DNA of 53,723 bases, taken from assembly GCA_022448665.1 (NCBI GenBank), contig JAKUUO010000005.1, positions 16,343 through 70,065 on the forward strand. The letters run 5' to 3'. Position numbers and translations under genes: made by a program. Source of the stretch: Candidatus Thalassarchaeum betae. GTDB lineage: Archaea; Thermoplasmatota; Poseidoniia; Poseidoniales; Thalassarchaeaceae. Each line of letters opens with the position of its first letter. The stretch's first letter is position 1. Below the pieces are notes generated by a model. That model was not told the origin of the DNA, ran no database searches, and saw nothing but the letters and a program-made list of their open reading frames with translations. This document shows positions 17,078-25,220 of this stretch, one piece after another.

Positions 17078-17347
17078 CTACCCCATCAGCGTGTCCACGA
17101 TCTCGCAGTACCTCTCCATGGCATCCGCCTCGGTAGTTCCTGCAACGCTCTTCCAAGCCTTCCACTTGGCGCGCTCTCTGAGGCCTCCGCGGGGCTTTCC
17201 CTCACAGTCACCCTCGTTCGCTTGCTTGTACAGAGCATACATCTCGAGCAGCTTCTCGTTCGATGGCCTGATCGGCAGTTCGAATGCCCTCTTGGAGGCG
17301 CGCTCGAAGCGCATCGTGAGGCTTCGATTCGCCTTCCCGTCGGACAT
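17078..17347 (-). CDS. acbP: Acyl-CoA-binding protein (ACBP)
   Basis: This 89-residue protein carries the full ACBP signature: F14..A, EKLLEMYALYKQANEGD with Tyr40 and Lys41, RERAKWKAW with Lys61, and AMERYCEIV with Tyr80. These match the acyl-CoA-binding tyrosines and lysines known in the eukaryotic protein (Tyr28, Lys32, Lys54, Tyr73 region). ACBP is a four-helix cytosolic carrier that binds medium- and long-chain acyl-CoA. The ATG shares its A with the TGA stop of the upstream acyl-CoA dehydrogenase (TGATG), so translation is coupled. The family is common in eukaryotes and patchy in bacteria and archaea, and its operon position beside beta-oxidation genes is striking. Confidence 0.93.
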   Translation of the reverse strand: MSDGKANRSLTMRFERASKRAFELPIRPSNEKLLEMYALYKQANEGDCEGKPRGGLRERAKWKAWKSVAGTTEADAMERYCEIVDTLMG

Positions 17348-19152
17348 CAGAACATCTCCGCTGGATAGTCCATAAGGGGCTTGGGTCCTGATTGTATCTT
17401 AGCTGCGAGACCCACGGTCTCAGGGAATATCCGCTTGAAGAAGAAGCGGGCACTGGCCAGCTTGGCGTCGTAGAAGGGGTCGCCTTTCTTCTCAAGGCTG
17501 AGCTTCGCCATCTTGGCCCACATGTAGCCGAGTAGGATGTTGCTCATGTATCTGCAGTAATCAGTAGCACCGGCAGCGAGGAAATTTGGGTTTGCCATCC
17601 CCTCTGCGATCATCAGGAGTGTGAGTTGTTGAAGTCCACGGACTCCTTGATGAAGCGGTTTGTTGAATTCGGCCATCCCTGGTGTGTCGCGGTTTTCCTC
17701 GATGAACTCAGTCAGCGGCCACATCAGGTACCGCAGGTTCTTGCCGAAGTCCTGTGTGATCTTGCGCCCTGCTAAATCGAGGGCTTGGATTCCATTGGTC
17801 CCCTCCCAAATCTTACTGATCCGTACGTCACGATAGAACTGCTCGACCCCATATTCGCTGATGTAGCCGGCCCCTCCCATGACCTGCATAGCGGTAGAGC
17901 AGGTCTCACAACCCAAGTCTGTGAAATGAGCCTTGGCGATAGGGGTGAACAGGGCAACCAGAGCGGTTGCCATCTCAGCCTCCTCGGGGTCGTCGCTGTG
18001 CATCTGATCGAGCAGGAGACCTATCCAAGCCGCCAGCGCCCTGCACCCCTCGTTGTTCACCTTAGCCTCGAGGAGCATTCTGCGGACGTCAGCATGCACG
18101 AGGATATTGTCGGCGGCCGCATGAGGGTCTTGTACCCCCCTCAGACTCCTGCCCTGACGGCGCTCGCGTGCCCATGCGAGAGAGTTGACATACGCTGCAT
18201 GCGCGAGGCCCACGCCCATGAGTCCGGTTGCTAGGCGCTCTCTGTTCATCATCTCGAACATCAGAGGCATGCCTCCATGCAACGGGCCCACTAGCCAACC
18301 TACCGAGTCGTCTAGATTCATTACGCACGTGGGTGACGCATGTAGACCCATCTTCTCCTCAGTCCCCGAGCAGGTCACTCCGTTGTGCTCGGAAATGAGA
18401 CTGTGCGAAATCCCCTCCAAGCCTCCTGACTGCCAATCCTCTGACAGGAACTTCGGAACGAGGAAGAGAGATATCCCCCGGGTGCCCTCGGGACCCCCGG
18501 GTGCCTTGGCCAGAACCAGATGGACGATGTTCTCAGCCATGTCGTGCTCGCCGTAGGTGATGAAGCACTTCGACCCGGAGAGCCGATAGGTGCCATCTTC
18601 CTGAGGGTTTGCCTTGGTTGCGATGATGCCAAGGTCGGTCCCGGCGTGGGGCTCGGTAAGGCACATCGTGCCAGACCACTCCCCCGATGCGAGATTCGTG
18701 GCGAAATAGTCTATCAAATCCTGCCTGCCATGTTTCACGAGCACTTCGTAGACTCCGATTGAAAGTGCCGGAAGCACGCTTAGTGCCATACAGGCCGAGG
18801 TCCCGAACTCCGCCCATGTCACTGCCTGGAAGAAGAGTGGCACGCCCATGCCGCCGTGCTCCAGTTCGCATGTAGTGGACAGCCAGCCTTCGTCGATACC
18901 CTTGCGATAGGCGTCCTTGAACTCCTGGGGCATGGTGATCTTGCCGTCTTCGAACTTGAGTCCCTCCCTGTCACCGAGCTGGTTGATGGGTAGCCAGACC
19001 TCCTCACAGTGAGTGGCCCAGCCCTCAATCAGACTGTCTAGGAAGTCAGCGTTGAAGTCGGTGTAGCCTAGTCGTTGGACGGTCTCGATTGCTGGCAAGA
19101 GCTCGTGATAGAGGAATTGATAATCCCTGATGGGTGGATCCCAGACTACCAT
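17347..19152 (-). CDS. Acyl-CoA dehydrogenase (large, about 600-residue type)
   Basis: This 601-residue FAD enzyme would catalyse the first beta-oxidation step, alpha,beta-dehydrogenation of acyl-CoA. The sequence shows an N-terminal helical domain, CLTEPHAGTDLG and SGSKCFITYGEH (FAD/substrate-binding middle domain), RERLATGLMGVGLAHAAY, QVMGGAGYISEYGVEQFYRDVRI, and IWEGTNGIQALDLAGRKI with the catalytic Glu near residue 451. A further C-terminal helical extension is typical of the longer FadE-like family, which is bigger than the 380-residue mitochondrial type. Start ATG has GGTGAGG upstream that overlaps the preceding stop (gap nine bases). No ETF genes are seen in this window. Confidence 0.93.
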   Translation of the reverse strand: MVVWDPPIRDYQFLYHELLPAIETVQRLGYTDFNADFLDSLIEGWATHCEEVWLPINQLGDREGLKFEDGKITMPQEFKDAYRKGIDEGWLSTTCELEHGGMGVPLFFQAVTWAEFGTSACMALSVLPALSIGVYEVLVKHGRQDLIDYFATNLASGEWSGTMCLTEPHAGTDLGIIATKANPQEDGTYRLSGSKCFITYGEHDMAENIVHLVLAKAPGGPEGTRGISLFLVPKFLSEDWQSGGLEGISHSLISEHNGVTCSGTEEKMGLHASPTCVMNLDDSVGWLVGPLHGGMPLMFEMMNRERLATGLMGVGLAHAAYVNSLAWARERRQGRSLRGVQDPHAAADNILVHADVRRMLLEAKVNNEGCRALAAWIGLLLDQMHSDDPEEAEMATALVALFTPIAKAHFTDLGCETCSTAMQVMGGAGYISEYGVEQFYRDVRISKIWEGTNGIQALDLAGRKITQDFGKNLRYLMWPLTEFIEENRDTPGMAEFNKPLHQGVRGLQQLTLLMIAEGMANPNFLAAGATDYCRYMSNILLGYMWAKMAKLSLEKKGDPFYDAKLASARFFFKRIFPETVGLAAKIQSGPKPLMDYPAEMF

Positions 19153-19161
19153 TTCCTCACC

Positions 19162-21498
19162 TCAGTTCCTCAACGGCTTCCCTGTCTCCAGCATGTGCTC
19201 CATCCTAGCGAGGGAGTCCTCATGCCGCCCGAGCCTGCCTATCGCTTCCCTCTCCATGGCGAGGATGTCGTCCTCCTCGACGGTCTCAGTCATGTCGGTG
19301 TCCCCTCCGGAAAGGATCCAGGCCAACTCGTTGGTTACCACGACGTCGTGAGGAGTTGCTTGGCCGGATTTTGCTAGGTCTTTGACTGCAAGCTCTAGAG
19401 CCGCCCTGCCGCTCGGACCCGGGAGGTTGTACGTCCGCGGCTCCGGCGGCTCGTAGCCCTCCGAAAGCACGAGGGCGCGGGCCTTGGCGTCAGCGAGAAG
19501 GCGGTCCCGGTTCATCGTGATTCGATCGTCAGGAGCGAGGAAGCCCATGGAGCGGGCCTGCTCGGCCGACTTGGCGACCTGCGCTGTGCCAATGTACTCG
19601 AACGCCTTCATCACAGGGGGCATGGGGCCCTCCTCGACCAGCTCGAAGTCGCGCAGGCGGCCCATCAGCTCCTTACAGCCGCCCCAGGCCGGGATGATGC
19701 CGACCCCGACCTCGACCAACCCGATGTAACTCTCACAATGCGCCACCTGGGAATCGCAGTGCATGAGAATCTCGGCGCCGCCACCCAGACACATACCTGC
19801 TGGGGCCGCGACGACCGGGATCTCGCAGTACTTGATGAGACTGTAGGCGTCCTGGCCAGCCTGAATGAAGTCCTCGACGTCCTTCCACGCGGCTAGGTTG
19901 ATCGCGAATAATACCAGCCCGAGGTTTGCCCCGGCGCAGAAGTTTGGGGCGTCGTTCCCGATCACTATTCCCTTCCAGCCCTCTGACTCGGCGAGGTCGA
20001 CCGCGTCGACCAGCATCTCCACGATGAATGGGTCCACCGCGTTCATCTTCGAGTGGTACTCGACCAGCAGGACCTCATCGCCCATATCCCAGAGGCTTGC
20101 AGAGCCGTTGCGCTTGAGGGGCTTGCCCCTGCGCTTGAGGTCGGCGACTGTCAGGGTCGATTCGGGCCTTTCGACAGTGACCATGGAACCGTCCGGTGCG
20201 AGCCTCTGGATCTCCCCGTCCTCTATCGAGTAGAAGGCTCCGTTTTCGGCTGCGATCCTGAGGAAGTCGGGCACGCTGCGCCCGCTGGCCTCAAGCCGCT
20301 CGACCATGCTTACAACGCCGATTGAGTCCATCATCTCGAAGGGGCCTCGCTTCCAATTGAATCCCGCCTTCATCGCGCTGTCTATCGAATAGATGTTGTC
20401 GGTCACATCGGGAACAAGGTGTGCGGCGTAGGACAGTGAGTCGAGCAGGATGTCTGAGACGAAGGCGGCGCCCTCGTCTGGGTAGTCCATCAGCGGACCC
20501 AGTCCCTGCTTGCCCATCCTGGCTGAGGGGAAAGCTGCTTTGCGATTTGCCGGAGCATACTCCCCTGTAGCCAGATTGCGAGCCTCCTTGACGCGCTTGC
20601 CGCCCTCCTTGTTGAGACGGTAGAACCCGCCCAGTCCCTTGCGGCCGGTGTACCCCTCCTCGATCATTGCCTGGATGATTTCCTCACCGGTTCCGACGAT
20701 GTCGTGGAACGGGTCATCCTCTGGTAGGTGAGAGACTAGGCTCTCAATCACATGCACGCTGAGGTCGATGCCAACAAGGTCCATGAGGCCGAATACGGCT
20801 GTCTTGGGTATCCCGAGAGGGCGACCCAGCATCGCGTCGGCCTGCTCAATGGTGAAGCCATGGTCGATGGTCGCCTTGAACGCCCTCTGAATGAAGTACA
20901 CACCGAGTCTGTTGCCTACGAAGCCGGGGGTGTCGTTGCACATTATCACCCTCTTTCCGAGTCGCTCGTCAGCGAACGAGCACAGGCGCTCGGTCACCGA
21001 GTCCGAGACCTCCGATGAAGTGACGACCTCGAGTAAAGGAAGATATCGAGGGGGATTGAAAAAATGGGTGATTAGGAACCTCGAGGCCATCTCGGACGGC
21101 ATGCCTTCAACCAGTTCCGCCAGTGGCAGCGTTGATGTGTTCGAAGATACGATGGTCTCAGGGCCGATGTGCTCGGCCATGCTCGCGTAGAGGCTCCTCT
21201 TTATGCCCAGGTTCTCGACGATGACCTCGATCACCCAGTCTACCTCAGAGAGCTTGTCCAAGTCGTCCTCGATGTTGCCCGCAGAGATGAGCGAAGCGTT
21301 GCGCGGGTGCGTCAACATCTCGGGGTTTGACTTGGCCATCTGCTTGATAGCCGTGTTCGCGATGGCGCTGCGGTCGCCGCCTTCCTTGACGATGTCGAGT
21401 AAAAGTACCTGGCAGCCGGCGTTTGCCGCATGTGCGGCTATACCTGCTCCCATAACACCGCTGCCTATGACGGCTACACGCTCTATGGGGCTCGACAA
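19162..21498 (-). CDS. Fused 3-hydroxyacyl-CoA dehydrogenase / enoyl-CoA hydratase
   Basis: This bifunctional beta-oxidation enzyme of about 778 residues hydrates enoyl-CoA and oxidises the 3-hydroxyacyl-CoA with NAD+. The dehydrogenase comes first: IERVAVIGSGVMGAGIAAHA (NAD-binding), SSNTSTLPLAEL, RFLITHFFNPPRYLPLLEVV with the catalytic His, and FVGNRLG, followed by a second C-terminal dehydrogenase domain. The hydratase follows: NFCAGANLGL, MCLGGGAEIL and IGLVEVGVGIIP, with both catalytic Glu present. Order HAD then ECH is the reverse of bacterial FadB and like archaeal fusions. Start is a TTG at 21498, nine bases after the thiolase stop with GGTGGT upstream; longer frames in that region are less likely. 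Confidence 0.92.
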   Translation of the reverse strand: MSSPIERVAVIGSGVMGAGIAAHAANAGCQVLLLDIVKEGGDRSAIANTAIKQMAKSNPEMLTHPRNASLISAGNIEDDLDKLSEVDWVIEVIVENLGIKRSLYASMAEHIGPETIVSSNTSTLPLAELVEGMPSEMASRFLITHFFNPPRYLPLLEVVTSSEVSDSVTERLCSFADERLGKRVIMCNDTPGFVGNRLGVYFIQRAFKATIDHGFTIEQADAMLGRPLGIPKTAVFGLMDLVGIDLSVHVIESLVSHLPEDDPFHDIVGTGEEIIQAMIEEGYTGRKGLGGFYRLNKEGGKRVKEARNLATGEYAPANRKAAFPSARMGKQGLGPLMDYPDEGAAFVSDILLDSLSYAAHLVPDVTDNIYSIDSAMKAGFNWKRGPFEMMDSIGVVSMVERLEASGRSVPDFLRIAAENGAFYSIEDGEIQRLAPDGSMVTVERPESTLTVADLKRRGKPLKRNGSASLWDMGDEVLLVEYHSKMNAVDPFIVEMLVDAVDLAESEGWKGIVIGNDAPNFCAGANLGLVLFAINLAAWKDVEDFIQAGQDAYSLIKYCEIPVVAAPAGMCLGGGAEILMHCDSQVAHCESYIGLVEVGVGIIPAWGGCKELMGRLRDFELVEEGPMPPVMKAFEYIGTAQVAKSAEQARSMGFLAPDDRITMNRDRLLADAKARALVLSEGYEPPEPRTYNLPGPSGRAALELAVKDLAKSGQATPHDVVVTNELAWILSGGDTDMTETVEEDDILAMEREAIGRLGRHEDSLARMEHMLETGKPLRN

Positions 21499-21506
21499 GT
21501 GACCAC

Positions 21507-22631
21507 CTACACCCTCTCGAGCACGGTGGCCATGCCCATCCCGCCTCCAACGCACAGAGTGGCCAGTGCGTGCTCGGCCCCATTCTTCTGCATCAACTGC
21601 GCCGCCTTGCCGGTGATTCTCGCACCGCTGGCACCCAGAGGATGACCGAGGGCAATCGCGCCGCCCTCGATGTTGACCTTGTCCCTGTCCAACCCGAGCT
21701 CGCCGATTACCGCCAGCGACTGCGCGGCGAAGGCCTCGTTGAGCTCAATCAGGTCGATGTCGTCCAGAGACAGCCCGGCGCGCTCCAGAGCCTTTCTCGA
21801 TGCGGAGACGGGGCCGATGCCCATGATCTCGGGAGCGCAGCCAGAGACGGCCGCGCTCTTGATGCGGGCCATCGGCTCGAGGCCGTGCTCTGCTGCGAAC
21901 TCCTCGGAGCAGACGAAGACGAAGGCGGCGCCGTCAGTGAGGGGGGAGGAGGTCCCAGCGGTGACCGTGCCGTTGGCATCGAATGCCGGGCGCAGTTTCG
22001 CCAGCGCCTCGACGTTGGTCCCGGGCCTGATGCATCCATCTTCCTGAACTGTACCATCGGTTGTCTCTATTGCGACTATCTCATCGGCGAACGCTCCTGA
22101 CTCGCGAGCAGCGGCGGCCCTCGCTTGGCTCTCTATGGCGAACGCCTCCTGATCCTCGCGGGAGATGGAGTGCAGCCCTGAGAGATTCTCTGCTGTGATT
22201 CCCATGGATGTCATGGACTCCTCTTCGAGTCTGGTGTTGGGCATCGGGTTGAATCCCGTCATCGGGACCCGCGACATGCTCTCAACGCCGCCGGCGATGA
22301 AAGCATCGCCCATGCCCATCTCGATGCGAGCAGCGGCATCATGGATCGACTGCATCGACGAACCGCAGAATCTGTTGATCGTGACTCCTGGCACAGTCTC
22401 AGGTAATTCCGTCAGAAAAACCACAATTCGTCCCAAATTGTAACCCTGCTCGGCCTCTGGGAAAGCGCACCCGACGATGAGGTCATCAACCAGAGAGGGA
22501 TCGACTCCGACATCCGAGATAATCTGGTTCACGACGGCCGCGGCGATATCGTCTGGTCTGGTTCGAGCCAGAGCACCCCTCTTGGCGGGTGTGAATGGTG
22601 AGCGCGCGTATCCGACGATAACGGCGGGCAT
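21507..22631 (-). CDS. fadA: Acetyl-CoA acyltransferase (thiolase, FadA-like)
   Basis: This 374-residue thiolase cleaves 3-ketoacyl-CoA to acetyl-CoA and a shortened acyl-CoA. Catalytic motifs are VTINRFCGSSMQSIHDAA (nucleophile Cys89), NIEGGAIALGHPLGASGARI (catalytic His) and ALATLCVGGGMGMA (second Cys). GMGDAFIAGGVESMSRVPM, typical of degradative thiolases, is also present. It is the first gene of the six-gene operon and starts at an ATG with a TATA box centred about 24 bases upstream, suggesting a leaderless transcript. Confidence 0.95.
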   Translation of the reverse strand: MPAVIVGYARSPFTPAKRGALARTRPDDIAAAVVNQIISDVGVDPSLVDDLIVGCAFPEAEQGYNLGRIVVFLTELPETVPGVTINRFCGSSMQSIHDAAARIEMGMGDAFIAGGVESMSRVPMTGFNPMPNTRLEEESMTSMGITAENLSGLHSISREDQEAFAIESQARAAAARESGAFADEIVAIETTDGTVQEDGCIRPGTNVEALAKLRPAFDANGTVTAGTSSPLTDGAAFVFVCSEEFAAEHGLEPMARIKSAAVSGCAPEIMGIGPVSASRKALERAGLSLDDIDLIELNEAFAAQSLAVIGELGLDRDKVNIEGGAIALGHPLGASGARITGKAAQLMQKNGAEHALATLCVGGGMGMATVLERV

Positions 22632-22649
22632 AGCCCGCCTAATCAGTGC

Positions 22650-22659
22650 TATAATTAAA
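22650..22659 (-). promoter_or_regulatory. TATA box of the beta-oxidation operon, leaderless spacing
   Basis: On the minus strand the sequence is TTTAATTATA preceded by GAAG, a plausible BRE. Its centre lies about 24 bases upstream of the thiolase ATG at 22631. With the usual archaeal TATA-to-start distance of 25-27 bases, transcription would begin at or next to the A of the start codon. No ribosome-binding site is seen before this ATG, in contrast to internal genes of the operon. Confidence 0.65.
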
Positions 22660-22807
22660 CTTCAAGTATGCCGAATTACACCTGCGGCGTAGTCTGTTAG
22701 TAACATTGAACCTGATTCTGCAGCGTGCTAGATTGCGAAAACAAGGGAAAAATAACGAATCCGTAAGTTGATGACCGGTTGCCCTCCTCGATTGACGAGG
22801 TGAAGAA

Positions 22808-23146
22808 GTGTCAGAAGAAGAAGTGGGTCGCGTCCAGTCTTACTTTAGGAAGCCAGGCGTAGCTGCGATGGTCCTAACTGGGGACCTATCTATAGGCGAT
22901 AGCATCAGAATTCAAGGTGCTACGACGGACATAGACATGACTGTCGAGTCGATGCAGATTGATCTGGAGCCGGTGGAGAGCGCAGGAGCTGGTGACGATG
23001 TCGGAATCAAGGTCCCTGAGAGGGTCCGACCAAATGACCGTGTGCTCCGGGTGAGCTCGGACTCGGGCGGAGTCGATGCGGACATGATCAAGTATGTCGT
23101 GATAGCCGCTATTGTAGCCGGTGCCGCGTACACGCTGCTATTGTAG
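22808..23146 (+). CDS. EF-Tu domain-2-like beta-barrel protein with C-terminal membrane anchor
   Basis: This 112-residue protein starts at GTG with GAGGTGA five bases upstream. Residues 1-80 match the small stand-alone proteins related to the second beta-barrel domain of translation GTPases: VGRVQSYFRKPGVAAMVLTG, DSIRIQGATTDIDMTVESMQ, and GDDVGIKVPERVRPNDRVLRV. These proteins have no GTPase domain; their role is unknown. Here a linker (SSDSGGVDAD) is followed by one C-terminal hydrophobic helix (IKYVVIAAIVAGAAYTLLL), which would tether the barrel to the cytoplasmic face of the membrane. It diverges from the fatty-acid operon and converges on the next gene with one base between stops. Confidence 0.8.
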   Translation: MSEEEVGRVQSYFRKPGVAAMVLTGDLSIGDSIRIQGATTDIDMTVESMQIDLEPVESAGAGDDVGIKVPERVRPNDRVLRVSSDSGGVDADMIKYVVIAAIVAGAAYTLLL

Positions 23147-23147
23147 C

Positions 23148-23714
23148 CTAGGTGAGCGAGTCGGACAGCCTAATCAGCTGCGCGAGCTCGTCGGGGAGGT
23201 TCACACCCTCTTCTTGGAGAGCTGTTATCGCCGGTGCTGCCCACTGGGTTAGGAACGGCTTGCCTGCCGGGCCCTCTACAATCAGGTCGTGTATCTCGGT
23301 CACGTCACCCGACTCGTCGAACTGGGTTGGCAGCAATAGTGGGAGTGGGATTCCCGTGAGCTGTGACAGGTTGTGGTTGACATGCTGGTTCGCGAGTTGG
23401 TCCTTCGCTTCCTCCGGCATCTCCTGTAGGAATCTCTGGGGCCTCATGAAGACCGGCACCAGCATAGACATAATGTTCGTGACAAGTTGGGAGGCGTTGA
23501 CCACCGATCTGTTTCCTACCGAGCCGTAGTAGTAGCGCTCGACCTGCTCATTCACTTCCATCTGCGCCTCCCACGTGGGAATGAACAAGTCAAGAAAGGT
23601 TTGTTGGGCATCGTCGTAATTCACGGCAATGTCGTCAGTGAAATCTCTAAGGAACATCATCATCTCAGCCTTCAATAATTGGTTAAGGAGAATTGAGGGG
23701 GTAGAATCAGGCAT
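23148..23714 (-). CDS. Conserved-looking protein of unknown function
   Basis: This 188-residue acidic soluble protein has no signal peptide or membrane span. It contains helical stretches (LLNQLLKAEMMMFLRDFTDD, ASQLVTNIMSMLVPVFM) and a proline-rich middle (TGIPLPLLLPTQFDES). No family is recognised. An AATATATTTT element lies about 25 bases upstream of the ATG, and GGAAGTGA is also close upstream, so either a leaderless or a short-leader start is possible. Confidence 0.65.
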   Translation of the reverse strand: MPDSTPSILLNQLLKAEMMMFLRDFTDDIAVNYDDAQQTFLDLFIPTWEAQMEVNEQVERYYYGSVGNRSVVNASQLVTNIMSMLVPVFMRPQRFLQEMPEEAKDQLANQHVNHNLSQLTGIPLPLLLPTQFDESGDVTEIHDLIVEGPAGKPFLTQWAAPAITALQEEGVNLPDELAQLIRLSDSLT

Positions 23715-23734
23715 TATTTCTCACTTCCAATTTG

Positions 23735-23744
23735 AATATATTTT
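23735..23744 (-). promoter_or_regulatory. Probable TATA box of the unknown gene starting at 23714
   Basis: AAAATATATT (minus strand) lies with its centre about 25 bases upstream of the ATG in an AT-rich patch (23715-23770) that stands out from its GC-rich surroundings. A second AT-rich element, TTAATTATTG, lies about ten bases further upstream. Confidence 0.45.
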
Positions 23745-23881
23745 CAATAATTAACCTATAACAAATAGTTCCGTTATCACGTCACTGCGGGCCATCGTAT
23801 CCGATGGCGAGGGGTGATATAAGGGGCACGCTCAAGCGCGCTCGGCCTCATGTCATGTGTGAGATAACCGCTTGGCCGAAC

Positions 23882-25210
23882 TCAGTAACGGGTCTGGTGC
23901 TTGCGTTTGCGACTTCGCCTGCGGCCTGAACGCCGACCATTGCGCCCACCATTGGACTGGTGATTTGATTTCCCATTCGAGTGGTTGCCATTGGATTTGC
24001 CATTGCGAGGCTGGCGCCGGCCACGGCCCCGATTCTGCTGCTTCTTGGGCGCCTTGTTGCCCTTGCGCGACCGGGCCTTCTCGGAGTGGAAAGGGTGATC
24101 CTCATCGACTGGGATGTCCTGACGAATCATCTTCTCGATGCCGCGCAGATACTCGCCTTCGTTCTCATCACAGAAAGCAATGGTGATGCCCCCTTGGCCT
24201 GCACGTCCCGTACGTCCAATGCGGTGCACATAGACCTCGGGCTCGTTAGGCAAATCCAGATTGATGACGTGACTGATGTCGGAGACATCGATGCCGCGGC
24301 TCGCCACGTCGGTGGCGACTAGTACCTGGAGGGTACCATTGCGGAATCGGCGGAGGGCATTCTCACGCGCGCCCTGACTCTTGTTGCCGTGGATTGGGAG
24401 GGCTTCGATACCGTCTTGTCCAAGTTGTCTGACGATGCGATTGCAACCGTGCTTGGTGCGGCTGAACACAAGCACCTTATCGGGTCGCTCCTCCTCGATA
24501 ATGTAAGTCAAGAGGCCGCGCTTGTCGCTCCTCATGACGAACATAAGAGATTGTTCGATGGCCTCTACGGTGGCTGATTCGGGTGTGATGGAGACGCTTA
24601 CCGGATCATAGAGCATATCACGGGACAAATCGACAATCGAGCGCGGTATGGTGGCACTGAATAGCAGACTCTGGCGGTTCTTTGGAATTTGTGCTAGAAT
24701 TTTACGGATGTCTCGGATGAAACCCATGTCGAGCATGCGATCCGCCTCATCGAGAACGAGGAACTGCACGTAGGACAGGTCAACGTATCCCTGTGAGATG
24801 AGATCAAGCAAGCGACCTGGGGTGGCGACCAAGATGTCAACGCCGCGGCGCAGAATCTTCTCCTGAGGGCGCTGCGATACTCCGCCAAACATAGTCATCG
24901 AACGGATGTCGAGGTGTCGAGCATATTGCTCGATATTGTCGTGAATCTGGGTTGCAAGCTCGCGTGTTGGACACAGCATCAGAGCGCGGATGCGGCGTGG
25001 TCCCACCCACGGATCTTTGGCCATCGCATCGAGGATTGGTAGGGCGAATGCGGCGGTCTTCCCTGTGCCCGTCTGGGCGCAACCGATTATGTCGCGGCCT
25101 TCAATGAGGTCGGGGATGGCCTGGGCTTGAATCGGCGTCGGGGAGACGTAACCAATCTCGTCGAGGGCATCCAGCAGGGGCTGACAGAGCTTGAGAGAAG
25201 TGAAATCCAT
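23882..25210 (-). CDS. DEAD-box ATP-dependent RNA helicase
   Basis: This 442-residue helicase is measured from the ATG at 25210, chosen because MDFTSLKLCQPLLDALDEIG is the usual family start. Motifs in order are PTPIQAQAIP (Q motif), AQTGTGKT (I), PTRELA (Ia), TPGRLLD (Ib), VLDEADRML (II, DEAD), FSATIP (III, SAT), VLVFSRTKHG (IV), ATDVASRGID (V) and HRIGRTGRAGQGG (VI). The tail of about 70 residues is rich in Lys, Arg, Asn and Gly and probably binds RNA non-specifically, as in cold-adapted RhlE/CsdA-type helicases. The role is ATP-driven RNA unwinding in translation, ribosome assembly or decay. The ICDH stop lies ten bases upstream, so the two may be cotranscribed. Confidence 0.94.
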   Translation of the reverse strand: MDFTSLKLCQPLLDALDEIGYVSPTPIQAQAIPDLIEGRDIIGCAQTGTGKTAAFALPILDAMAKDPWVGPRRIRALMLCPTRELATQIHDNIEQYARHLDIRSMTMFGGVSQRPQEKILRRGVDILVATPGRLLDLISQGYVDLSYVQFLVLDEADRMLDMGFIRDIRKILAQIPKNRQSLLFSATIPRSIVDLSRDMLYDPVSVSITPESATVEAIEQSLMFVMRSDKRGLLTYIIEEERPDKVLVFSRTKHGCNRIVRQLGQDGIEALPIHGNKSQGARENALRRFRNGTLQVLVATDVASRGIDVSDISHVINLDLPNEPEVYVHRIGRTGRAGQGGITIAFCDENEGEYLRGIEKMIRQDIPVDEDHPFHSEKARSRKGNKAPKKQQNRGRGRRQPRNGKSNGNHSNGKSNHQSNGGRNGRRSGRRRSRKRKHQTRY

Positions 25211-25220
25211 TGGGGTCAAC

